A stretch of 64,000 nucleotides of DNA, taken from assembly GCF_965363235.1 (NCBI RefSeq), contig NC_134850.1, positions 40,854,602-40,918,601 on the forward strand, given 5' to 3'. Each line of letters opens with the position of its first letter. Position 1 is the stretch's first letter. Below, in pieces: positions 22,601 to 32,284 of this stretch. The translations under genes were made by a program, and so were the position numbers. The notes beneath the pieces are model-generated. The model was not told where the DNA came from and ran no database searches. It saw only the letters and a list, made by a program, of their open reading frames with translations. The stretch is from Mytilus galloprovincialis (Eukaryota; Mollusca; Bivalvia; Mytilida; Mytilidae).

Positions 22601-23800
22601 AATCACACAATTCATTAAAATAAAACCCAGTGGCCAACAATAAATGAATAATGATCGTTTAATTAATTATTTTAATAATTGTCGAAAATAAACCAAGAAA
22701 AGCGCTCGGAACGACAAAACAAAATAAAAAAGATATGTTTGTTTGATATATTTCTTCAAATGCAGAAACAAACTGAAACACGTAAACATTTTAATATCAT
22801 TTTGGTTCATGTTAATTAACACTTGGTGTACAGGGATGGGTGTGTTTTGTTGTTGAATTGGACATGATTTACAATTGAGATTCCCAACTATATTCCATTA
22901 TGATCTTTAATATAAATATGTATATGAACCAAAAGTGCGCAAATTCAGAGCACAGAGTCTGACTTCTTCTACAGTGTACAATTTCAAGGTGGAACTTTTA
23001 TAATGCACCAAGTGTTTTACCTATAGACGATGCATGTATGATCTCAGATTTTTTTATTATATCATTTTTCACGAAAGACAGAACAATTTCAAAACGTATT
23101 GTATGGTCCTGAACATGCCTGAAATATTTTCTACCAGACATTTTGCAACCTCAAATCAATAAATTCAAATTATTCTTGAAAATCACTGTTCACCCAATGA
23201 AATTTTGAAAGCTGAATCTCAGACTCCACCCTGTTAGTTGGAAATAAAACTAAATCAGTTAGAATTAATAGGAAATTTATGAAACCAGACAGAGGAAATA
23301 AAAAAACCGTTACTCTATATTAAGTAATGTCATCCTTTTTTTGGCCAAATTCTATGCATATAGGTCAAATTTGAAGCAATTTATCAAAAAAAAAAAATAA
23401 GGATGGTGACATGTATCGCTATACATGCACAGGCTCACAATAAAATCCTGGAAATTGTTAGTTTTTTATTCTTTCTCCATATATAAGAGATTGTAATGAA
23501 TTAGTGAAAAAGCTGTCATACAAGTGAGAGTTTTGGCTAACCATAAAACCAGGTCCAATCCACAATTTTCAGCATAAGAAAATGCCTAAAGCTGAACCAA
23601 TTCGGAATATAACAGTTGTTATCCATTTGTTTGATTTTGCAGTTAGATTAAGGACTTTCCTTTTTAAGAATTCGTCGGAGTCGTTTTTGGTTGTTTTTTT
23701 GGTCGTTTTACTTTTTAATACCATTTTCTTGAATCTTTTGATCCACTCATTTATTAAATAATTGTTTTCCTGCTAAATTTTAATAATTTTAATACACATT
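19666..23800. other. Intergenic DNA and 3' flank of the CRT-like gene
   Basis: No exon is supported. About 20230-20660 belongs to a dispersed motif with 'gccgagcgtagcg', also seen at 2.9 kb and 25.1 kb. About 20975-21085 is a reverse copy of dispersed family B (landmarks 'catacaagactaacaaaggc' and 'gacaggcgcaaa'). A possible poly(A) signal for the CRT-like gene, read on the minus strand, is at 23750-23755. Confidence 0.45.
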
Positions 23801-23814
23801 TTTATCTCCTTTAT

Positions 23815-23942
23815 ATACCCTTTTCTCCTTTCTCCTGCCCCTTCTCTCCTTCCTCCCGCCCCTTCTCTCCCTTCTCCCGCCCCTGCTCTCCCTTTTCCCG
23901 CCCCCTCTCTCCCATGCTCCCAATACCCTGTCCAGCCCCTCA
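23815..23942. repeat. Second polypyrimidine minisatellite with inverted CTGTCCAGCCCCTC end
   Basis: Roughly 20-bp units of the type CTTCTCTCCCTTCTCCCGCC occur five to six times. They end at CCCTGTCCAGCCCCTC, the reverse complement of the motif at 19.54 kb. The array lies about 50 bp from the stop codon of the CRT-like gene, so it is probably in its 3' UTR. Confidence 0.75.
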
Positions 23943-23993
23943 CCAATTGCACAAAAGTGTTATAAGAAGTCAACAATCTAATTTTCAAAATGT

Positions 23994-24398
23994 TTAAGCA
24001 TGTACTTCAAGTTCTTGGTTCTGTACTTTTTCACTTCCTTCTTTTCCACTAAAATAGTTATAAAGAATAACTCCCGGAAATATAAGTAGTAATCCGCCAA
24101 ATGTGAAAGCTGTTGTTGTGTCCATTGTAGGTTTGTATTGGAAAACATCAGTTTGGGGATTGTATTGGAATAAATTCCAAAATAAGGCAGCTATAGGTGA
24201 CACTAGCGCTTGAACTACAACGGCATATACAGCTCCTTCGGCATACTGAATCAGCAGAAACTGGAATAAGTTTCCGAATGTATATCCGGTATAAAACAGC
24301 CATGCTTTCCCGCCAAGATTGTTACATGAACTTTCTGTACTAAAACTGCAGTGCAGACCCTTTTGTAATCGATGAAAAAAGTCTTTTCCTGATGAGGA
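23994..24398 (-). CDS. CRT-like gene, exon 4 (last)
   Basis: The acceptor, read on the minus strand, is TTTTTTTGTAG|TCC, in phase 0 with exon 3. It has 134 codons and a TAA at 23994-23996. It encodes the lumenal Cys loop and the last TM helices, and ends in a short polar tail (GKEGSEKVQNQELEVHA). Confidence 0.85.
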   Translation of the reverse strand, partial: SSSGKDFFHRLQKGLHCSFSTESSCNNLGGKAWLFYTGYTFGNLFQFLLIQYAEGAVYAVVVQALVSPIAALFWNLFQYNPQTDVFQYKPTMDTTTAFTFGGLLLIFPGVILYNYFSGKEGSEKVQNQELEVHA

Positions 24399-27300
24399 CT
24401 ACAAAAAAACCAAAACCGGGTATGAATCTTATGCCAGAAGAATAAACACATCATCACATTTTCTAAACATAAGAGTGCAAATATGTTAAGTTTTCAGAAT
24501 GTGGAAAAAGATTATCTTGACATGAAAGGCGTGCACCCTGCATGTGTAAAAACGGTAGAGGAAGAAGTGCCAATTTTCGTTTAATTTTCACGTAAAGCAA
24601 ATAGATTTTTGACCTTTCCGTTTGTAGAAGCTGATTCACATGTGCGTGTGTTTAATAAGGGGACGACCATTTGATATTGGGGTTGGGGTTGGGGGGGGGG
24701 GGGGGGGTGCGCAGGAGGATTTATTTTTGATCGATTATTTATTTTTGTTAACTAAGAGGACAGATTATTCATTTTCTGCACTATTGAAGCAAGATTTTTC
24801 ATTTTCATTAAAGCAAGGGACTGATTATTCATTTTCACAACTATATTTATGATATTCGAAAACATACAATTTTCAAATTATTTGTTTATTATAAATAATA
24901 CATGTATAGTCAAATCATTATGTACCATTTAATCAGAATTAATCATCATCCTCTGCAGAAATTAATCTTTTATATCCTCAACTGCATATTAGTGTATTGC
25001 ATATAAACCTAGTATTAAAGTTTGGTTGTATCCAGCCTCTTTTAAAAGTATTGGCAAACAAATGTCACCGAGCGGAGCGATGAAAATTTTGTTGAAGGGT
25101 TTTGCAGCCACTGAAGGCCCAAGAAGCTATAGAACAAATGATGCAAAATCATGATTTCTGGGTGTTCCAAAGACCCTCAAGGCAAAATATATAAATTCAG
25201 TGTAAGACTTGAGTTTCTAGGGACAACATCAAAAGACCAATGTGCATGTCAGATAAAGTAAAAATGGAATTTACATAGTTAAGTCTGTGGCTGCTGGTTT
25301 TTTTTTAAATCATGATCAAGTTCATAACAAAATTACTAGATTTCAAAAGGAATGCAACACTAACAGAATACAGAAGGACAATCAATGAACAAAAAACAAA
25401 TAAATAAGAAACATTGATCCCGAAGGGCTACGTCTGAGGGAAAACAGAACTTGCTTTTGCAAGGCACTCGCCTTGAACACAATTTGATATGGAGACAAGC
25501 GTTTGGTTTTGAAATTTCATACACGAGGCATTTGTCTCAATGTAGTTACGGCCCTGTTAAAATAAAAGTGAGGTAAGGTTTCCTGAGACAATGTACCTCA
25601 AGTTAAATGAAACGAATTTTCAGAAATTTCAAGTATATTTAAATAATGATTATACTATTATTATTAAAAAAAAAATGGGAAGTGTATCACAATTTTTTTG
25701 GGGAAAAAAGATGAACTTGTGAAGAATCTAGTGCCATCTCATACTTTCGATTAGTACTGCTGAGTTATTTATTATCAATACATTGCAAGTCCGGTAATTT
25801 ATTTTCAAACTACCACAGAACAAACCATTTATGTTTGTGATTATTTATTTTCAAAATCCTCCTGGCTGCCCCCCCCCCCCCCCTCAGAATATAAAATGGT
25901 CATCCCCTAATCATAGACTAGTATCCTTTCACCTTTTCGTAATTCAATGAGTTCTGTGTATTATTAACAAAAGCGCACATCTAACCTTAGTCCTTTGCAG
26001 TTTTCACAACTGTCTTGGATGTTAGATCGGATATTTTCCTTTTTTTTTTATTGATAACCAGTTTAGTATAGTTTTCTTTCCAATACCATACACGGATCAT
26101 TTGTAGCATTGGTGAGTTCGTCCATCTAATTACTATTAGTAGTTTTTATAAATATCTTCCGGGTTTGTAACACGACGGGTGCCTCATGTAGAGCAGGATC
26201 TTCTTACACTTCCAGAGCACCTGAGATTACCCCCAGTTTTAAATGGGGTTCGTGTTGTTCAGTCTTTAGTTTCTGTGTTGTGTAAAATTGTTTGTCTATT
26301 ATCTATACTATTAAACGAGAAGACCTCATTTTGGGTGTCGCTTCTCTTCTTTCCACAATAAATTAATCATCATGTCTCTGTGTCCTATGGGTACAGTGCA
26401 TAATCGCATTTGTCATCCATTCATATGATTATTCAGATTGAGTTATTTTGGGTGAAAAACGAGAAAAAAGACGTACGGATATGTTTCCGTCATTGGGCGA
26501 AATTTTAAGTCAGATTAGACTTCCGGTTTGCGTTTTTCTGTATACTTATAACATACATTAATACTACGAATACAGTGTATGTTCTGTCTTATATCCGTCA
26601 TTGGACGAAATTTAAGTCAGATTAGACCTCCGGTTTGCGTTTTTCTTTTTACTTTGAAACAAATACATATACTACGACTAAAGTGTATTTTCTGTCTAAT
26701 ATCATTTCCAAGTTTACTATCCACGGCAGTCACAGGGTTTATTTAATAGAGAGGGTCTGAATAATATATCAATGACTGCTGTGGATCAATTATTAAACTA
26801 AACTGAAAATTGACTGTTAAAAGAAAATACACTTTCGGGACGTCTGGAACGGGTGTTTTTAAGATCGAAATTTCAGGATTGACCATTTCGGGATCCGGGA
26901 TTTCTTTTTTCGAATTTCGGGATGTCGAGATATTTAATTTGTATAATAAATTCAGAACCTCAGGATTCATGTTTTCAAGCCCGGGGTATTGGGATCAGGG
27001 CCCCTCCGCAGTGGCGGATCCAGAAATTTTCATACGCAGGGGCCCGTTGACTGCCTAAGAGGGGCCCGCTCCGGTCATGCTTCAGTGATTCCCTTTATAA
27101 GCAACCAATTATTTTCCAGAAAAGGGGGGACGGGCCCCCAAAATCCGCCTCTGCCCCGACCCCCCCTTTAATGAATGTTCATAATATACAGATAAGCGCT
27201 AAAATTATTCATGTGTCATTAAAATTAATAGAGAACAAACACAAAAAAAAGGATTTTTTTTTGTGGGAAAAGGAGCCGGGCTAGAAAAAACAATTATCCT

Positions 27301-30300
27301 GTCCCGAATTACCTATGACTTTTGATACCTTTTCTAAAATTCTCAAGTCACTAAATGTTTTGCAAAAAAAAGAAGATGTGGTATGAATGTCAATGAGACA
27401 GCTCTCCACAAGAGACCAAAATGACACCGAAATTAACATTTAAAGGTCACCTTACGGCCTTCAACAATAAGCAAAAGCCGATACTGCATAGTCTGATATA
27501 AAAGGCCCCGAAATGACAATGTAAAATAATTCAAATGAGAAAACTAACAGCCTTATTTATGTACAAAAAAAAGAACGAAAAACAAATATCACTGAACCAC
27601 TGAATTACATGTACACTAAATGTATGTTCATAATGAAATTAATAGAAAACAAAAAATGGGAATACAAAGGAGGGTTAAAAAAAACATTTTTCTGTCCCTA
27701 AGTACCTATGACTTTTGATACTTTTCCTGAAATTCTCAAGTCATTAAATCTTTTACAAAATTCTTCCTACAACACTTTACATCCTTTCAAATACGCTCTG
27801 AATGCCCGCGATTTCGCGGGTGTGTTCTAGTATAATTGAAAATGGAATTAGAGAATGTGTCAAAGAGACGAGGGTGGTAAAGGTGAGTGCTTTCACGAAA
27901 AAAAAAACGCGAAATAAGATATTCCCGATTTAGTATACACATTTATGATATAAATGGTTTACGACTTTTTTTAAAAAGTAGTTATTGATGATCCGTGACA
28001 AGTGTTTGAATTTTATTTGAAAAATACCGAGCACGCAAAACAAGCAGTTGAAAATAACGATGCACGCAAAATCAAATAAACAGGACACGTTGAACGAGGC
28101 ACCTGTCTTGCACGATTGGACGTCAAATAAAAAAGTAAAAACACGTAGAACATGAATTAAAAATTGGCGATCCCGTTGCACGAAAATAACTCTTTACCAC
28201 CATGAGAGACAACAACCCCACCATTATAGAGCAGACAACAGCTGAAGGCCAATGGGTCTTCAATGCAGCGAGAAACTCCCGCACCCGGAGGAGTCCTTTA
28301 GCTGGTCCCTAAACTAATATGTTTACTGTAGTTCAATGATAATGGACGTCATACTAAATAGTTTTTTTTCTTGTTAAGCCATGGCGTTTGTCCGTTTATT
28401 TTCGATATATGAGTGTGAATGTCCGTCTGATATCTTTCACCCCGGCTTCCTCATAATATGTTCTGACTCCTTGTTCGGCTTTATCAATACTGTTTGTACC
28501 CCTTTGGTTTTTAGTAGCTCTTTATTGTTTGATTGGGTTCTGGTTTTTAAATATTTTGGCCTCGAACATCACTAAAGAGACATTTAATGTCGAAAGCTCA
28601 TCTGCATAGGGCAGTAAAACAAGTATCGTTTATGTTAATTCGGTGGTTTTCACAACGATATTACATAAGATACCAAGACATGCAAGTTAGTTAATGCATG
28701 TGCATTACTGTCATTTATGACTTATTCGATTGATGTTCGAAAGAAATATTTGAAAGATAACAAGTATTTCTTAAAACATATGTTTGCAACGATGATCGAT
28801 GAAAATTATTAATTTTGTGTACGTCAAATATATATTTTAAAGATATACATACACTGCCGAAACCTGGAACAAAATCTACCCAGAAGAAACAGACCATAAT
28901 AGCAGTCTGAAAATATTGACCCCATGTAATAAAGCTGAACGACTGACCCTGTTAAAAAAAGAAGAAAGTATTTTATTCTTATGGAACACATTTTAAAAAT
29001 ACGAAATGTTTAATATTAGGTACAATTTGGCAAAATATTCATTCACACGAAAACAGAAGCATGACTTAAGTTTTCACAGTGTCAACGTTGTGACAATTTA
29101 CATCTCTCTTTTCTTCAAAAAATGAAATCAAACTTTACTGTCATGAAAATCGAATGTTATTTGTGACATACTTAATAAAATGAAAAAGAATTGAAGTAAA
29201 TGTAATTTGAAATTTTGTTCAAATATTAAAAAAACAAAATAAAGTAATTAACCTCTTCTTTTTGAAGTTCTTTTTCACAGAAAACATTCATCAAACCAAC
29301 TGGAAGGAATCCCATCAGGAAACAAAATGGCCACAGAATTCTAGCACCGGTTGACTCTGGTTTTGATCCTGTTTCACCAGCATCTGCATCCAAACCCCAT
29401 ATCTGAGGTTCTATAGTAATGAATATTCCAACAAGTACTATCATAGTGCAGATACCACGAACAATGCTTATGCCTAGAATGCAAAAAAACAAAACAACAA
29501 GCAAATACACCAATTGACATTTTATGTTTTGAATTTGCAAACTTGTTGAAAGCTGTAACTGTTGTTAATATCCCATTTTAATACTCTTTTGAAAACAGTT
29601 GTCTCATTGACATGAATACGACATTCCCTTGTATTCATAAAGCTCAGGCTTAAATGTTTTGAGTATATTTGGCTATTCTTACTTGGTGTAAATCATGATA
29701 GTTACCCCAACAAATGTATTCAAGGGTTGAGATCTCATAAACATGTTTAACCCCGCCGCAATTTTGCGCCTGTCCCAAGTCAGGAGCCTCTGGCCTTTGT
29801 TAGTCTTGTATGATTTTAAATTTTAGTTTCTTGTGTATAATTCGGAGTTTAGTATGACGTCCATTATCACTGTACTATTATGCATATTTTAGGGGCCAGC
29901 TGAAGGACACCTACGGGTGCGGGAATTCTCGCTACATTGAAGACCCATTGGTTGCCTTCGGCTGTTGTTTGCTCTATGGTCGGGTGGTTGTCGCTTTGAC
30001 ATATTCACCATTTCCTTTCTCAATTTTATCAATGTAATCATCATCATCATCGCCTATTTGTTAATGACTGTTTGCTATCAGAACCAAAGACAGCATAACA
30101 CATTAGATATACAATATAAAAGTACTTACCTTGTTTTTGGTATTATATTACCAGCCTCTGATCAAGAGTAACATCTATCAAACACAAAATATTCTATTCA
30201 AAAACCTACCTTTTCGAAGTATAACCATTCTAAGAAGCACAGTTAATTAATGTATTAACAGCTATGGATCTAGACTAACATTATTAAACATTAAATTTTC

Positions 30301-31796
30301 TATTCAATAATACAGTAGAACTGTTCTCAGTATAATCAATTCTAGTATTAGCCCGTTAAATGTATTACCAGCCTTAGATATAGAGTATAACATCTATCAA
30401 TCTTAAAATATTTTATTCGTCAATACAGATGTCTGTTCATGAAAATATGGCACTTTGAAAGCCGTTTAAGAGTTCAAAATCGGAAAAACATGAAAAGTAG
30501 CCAAAATCCGGTGGGGGTGGGCATCTTTTGATGGCCACTACGTAACTGGAAGTGACTGTTGGCAAAAACTATTATCATATATGCATGCATAGGTGGTATA
30601 GGAACACGACGAGGTATACTATGGCCAATAGGAATCTAGTCTGTAAAATCTAGGTCACCGTTTTGTCAAAAATCCATAAAAACGGACATTTAGGTAGACC
30701 TGACTTGACAATAATAATTCCCAAGCAAGACACTGAAGTCCAATATACTCCCAGCTAGCATGAATGGACTACTGTAACTATAGGGTAATACTTGAATGAC
30801 AAAAAAACACAGTCGTGTCAGTGTTCACCTCTCAAGGTCGTTTTGAAATCGGAAAATAGACGGAAAATCACCATTTTTCACTGGGGGTGGGTTCAAACCC
30901 ACGAGAAAATATTCCATCTCCCACCCCACCCCCCACCCATGCCATCCGCCCCCAAATCCCAATAAGTAGTTTAATAGATGAGCATCAGTTACAGCATCAG
31001 GAGTTTGCTCATTTGCATATAATTTGCATATGTTTGCAAATTTTCGAAAATGCCTGATTTTCCAAAAATGTCTTGGGGGCGAATGAGTTAATAGGTCTGG
31101 AGTAACTCCTATCAAAAACAACAATTTTAATTGAACATACCACAATACATACCTTTTCGCAGTATAACCATTCTTATAGAAGCACGGTAAATGTATTACC
31201 AGCCTTAGATCTGGAGTACTAATAACCTCTATCAAACCTGGAACAGTATATCTAACATGTTCCTGATCAAACACACCAAGTTTCATTGAACAAAACATAC
31301 CTTTTCGCAGTATAACCAATCTTAGTAAAACGGTGAATGGTATGACTGATGACTGCAAAATACCCTGTAAATACGGCGGTGTTCTATTGGGCGGACTGGC
31401 ATACACCACAAGAATTCCGTTCATAGCTGTAAAAAGTCCCATCATAAAGAGAATTTTATAACTAGATGTTGGTCTCAATGTTGCAGTACTGTCAATTTTA
31501 GAATATTTCACGAACAACGTCAGAAGAGTAAACACAACAGCTATGGAACAACATGTAATGAACAGAAGCACAAAAATATCGCTTCCAATTGCTTCCATAG
31601 TTCCAGCATAGACTGGAAGTGACACATTCATAAGAACATTTGAGAAAACATTCATTACTGCAATTAAAAGATTCCTTGTCTTGGCAGAGAAACGACTGTT
31701 TGTAGTCTTTTTAGAACTCCACGCAGCTTGAACAAGTTTAGATCGTTTTTCGTCATCACTGTTTACCAGCAACGGATCTCGTTCATAGTTATTCAT
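23994..31796 (-). CDS. CRT-like (chloroquine-resistance-transporter-like) membrane transporter, complete, four exons
   Basis: Four exons (31301-31796, 29253-29473, 28853-28948, 23994-24398) splice with consistent phases 1, 0 and 0 and GT/AG ends into 405 codons plus a stop. Recognisable CRT-family blocks in order are YASPPNRTPPYLQG, a TM segment ending CTMIVLVGIFITIEPQIWGL, WVDFVPGFG, a cysteine-bearing lumenal loop (LHCSFSTESSC), then LIQYAEGAVYAVVVQALVSP and IAALFWNLF. About ten hydrophobic segments fit the drug/metabolite-transporter fold. PfCRT and its Dictyostelium and plant relatives sit in digestive-vacuole or plastid membranes and move amino acids, peptides or glutathione-type solutes; substrate here is unknown. 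Residues 5-10, ERDPLL, form an acidic dileucine ([DE]xxxLL) signal, which suggests lysosomal delivery. The start is the first ATG of the frame (31794-31796). Length matches the family. Confidence 0.85.
24659..25907. mobile_element. PIF/Harbinger-like non-autonomous DNA element
   Basis: The termini GGGGACGACCATTTGATATT and (inverted) GGGGATGACCATTTTATATT are followed on each side by a long G or C run and then AGGAGGATTT, so the terminal inverted repeats span about 75 bp. TAA flanks both ends (24656-24658 and 25908-25910), as expected for the 3-bp target duplications of PIF/Harbinger elements. No transposase frame is present. It lies in intron 3 of the CRT-like gene. ISL2EU-type elements are an alternative if the duplication is really 2 bp. 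Confidence 0.6.
26302..27830 (+). mobile_element. Helitron, non-autonomous, copy 2
   Basis: It starts TCTATACTATTAAACGAG after a host A and ends with the hairpin CCCGCGA-TT-TCGCGGG, TGTGTT and CTAG before a host T. It is 1529 bp, in intron 3 of the CRT-like gene and opposite to its transcription. Inside are a stretch rich in 'cgggat/cccgg' words (about 26837-26995) and a reverse family A insert (about 27374-27620). Copy 3 shares both. Confidence 0.88.
27374..27620 (-). repeat. Dispersed repeat family A nested in Helitron copy 2
   Basis: The plus strand shows GATGTGGTATGAATGTCAAT, 'gagacagctctccacaagagac' and 'ggtcaccttacggccttcaac', the reverse complement of the family A 3' part. Confidence 0.8.
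28195..28385 (-). repeat. Dispersed repeat family B, reverse copy
   Basis: Landmarks are 'gacaacaacccc', 'cagctgaaggccaatgggtc', 'cttcaatgcagcgagaa' and 'atggacgtcatacta'. All appear in reverse complement at 29.74-30.0 kb and 38.45-38.7 kb. Confidence 0.8.
28853..28948 (-). CDS. CRT-like gene, exon 3
   Basis: It has 32 codons, from TTTTTTTAACAG|GGT to GGCAGT|GTATGT. It encodes GQSFSFITWGQYFQT and the WVDFVPGFG motif typical of the family. Phase 0 on both sides. Confidence 0.85.
29253..29473 (-). CDS. CRT-like gene, exon 2
   Basis: The acceptor is TTTGCATTCTAG|GC and the donor is GAAGAG|GTTAAT. The first two bases complete the glycine codon begun in exon 1. It encodes two TM helices around the loop WGLDADAGETGSKPES. 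Confidence 0.85.
29695..30040 (+). repeat. Dispersed repeat family B, near full-length copy
   Basis: It runs from 'gttgagatctcataaacatg' through 'ttgcgcctgtcccaagtcag', 'ggcctttgttagtcttgtat', 'ggacacctacgggtgcggga' and 'ggttgccttcggctgttg' to 'gacatattcaccatttcc'. It sits in intron 1 of the CRT-like gene. Confidence 0.8.
30206..31225 (-). pseudogene. Decayed tandem copies of the CRT-like exon 1 end, in intron 1
   Basis: The 3' end of exon 1 with its donor (31301-31365) is echoed at about 31156-31215, 30212-30260 and 30320-30375. All contain the 'cgcagtataacca' type stretch followed by 'ggtgaatg'/'ggtaaatg' words on the plus strand. The copy at 31156 keeps GCGAAAAG|GTATGT intact but has a 2-nt insertion that shifts the frame. 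Intervening 'atcaaac... catctatcaa' segments recur too, so exon end plus intron was duplicated together. Confidence 0.7.
31301..31796 (-). CDS. CRT-like gene, exon 1
   Basis: The start codon is at 31794-31796; an upstream TTG in frame is not a plausible start. It has 165 codons plus one base, ending at CGAAAAG|GTATGT, phase 1. It encodes the acidic dileucine N-terminus, a basic cytosolic stretch and the first four or so TM helices, ending in PFTVLLRLVILRK. Confidence 0.85.
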
Positions 31797-32284
31797 GGTA
31801 CCTTTGTCGTCAACCAAATTTACCGGTTTTATTGAACAACGACTTTAAGTTACACATATATTAGTACATGATTTACATTTTAATCACATGGAGGTCACGT
31901 TATCCTCATGACGAGGCAGACGATGTTATCAATAACAAACACTTGTTATCATGATGTTGCAAAATTACACATGTCAATTTTTTTTTACATATTCGATCAA
32001 ATCATAGCATTGCATTTGAAAAGCCACTATGGTTTAATTGGCTATGAAAAAATGTATAAATATTTAAAATTGTCTCTTAAATTGTTGAATCCTATCATAC
32101 GATGTTGCAATATAACACATGTTAACCTTTTTTTTGTTGTTGTATTCGATCAAATCATATGGCCGTGCAAATGAAACGCCACTATATATTGATTGGATTT
32201 GAAGAAATGTATATTTAATACATATTTAATATTGTCTCTTAAATTGGTGAATCCCGTTGCAATACTGCACATGTATACATTTTT
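31797..32284. other. 5' flank of the CRT-like gene
   Basis: This AT-rich DNA should hold the promoter of the CRT-like gene on the minus strand. I see no clear TATA box or CpG cluster. Three imperfect repeats of about 130 bp ('cgatcaaatcata', 'aatgtataaatattta', 'cacatgt.aa.tttttt') run from about 31940 to 32280. Confidence 0.4.

Noticed and set aside
24381-24402. A second hammerhead core (CTGATGA)
   Set aside because: No GAAA and no stem II at the right distance; it lies in CRT-like exon 4.
30825-31300. C-terminal extension of CRT-like exon 1 past 31301
   Set aside because: It reads through a strong GTATGT donor into intron repeats; the spliced product continues the family sequence perfectly.
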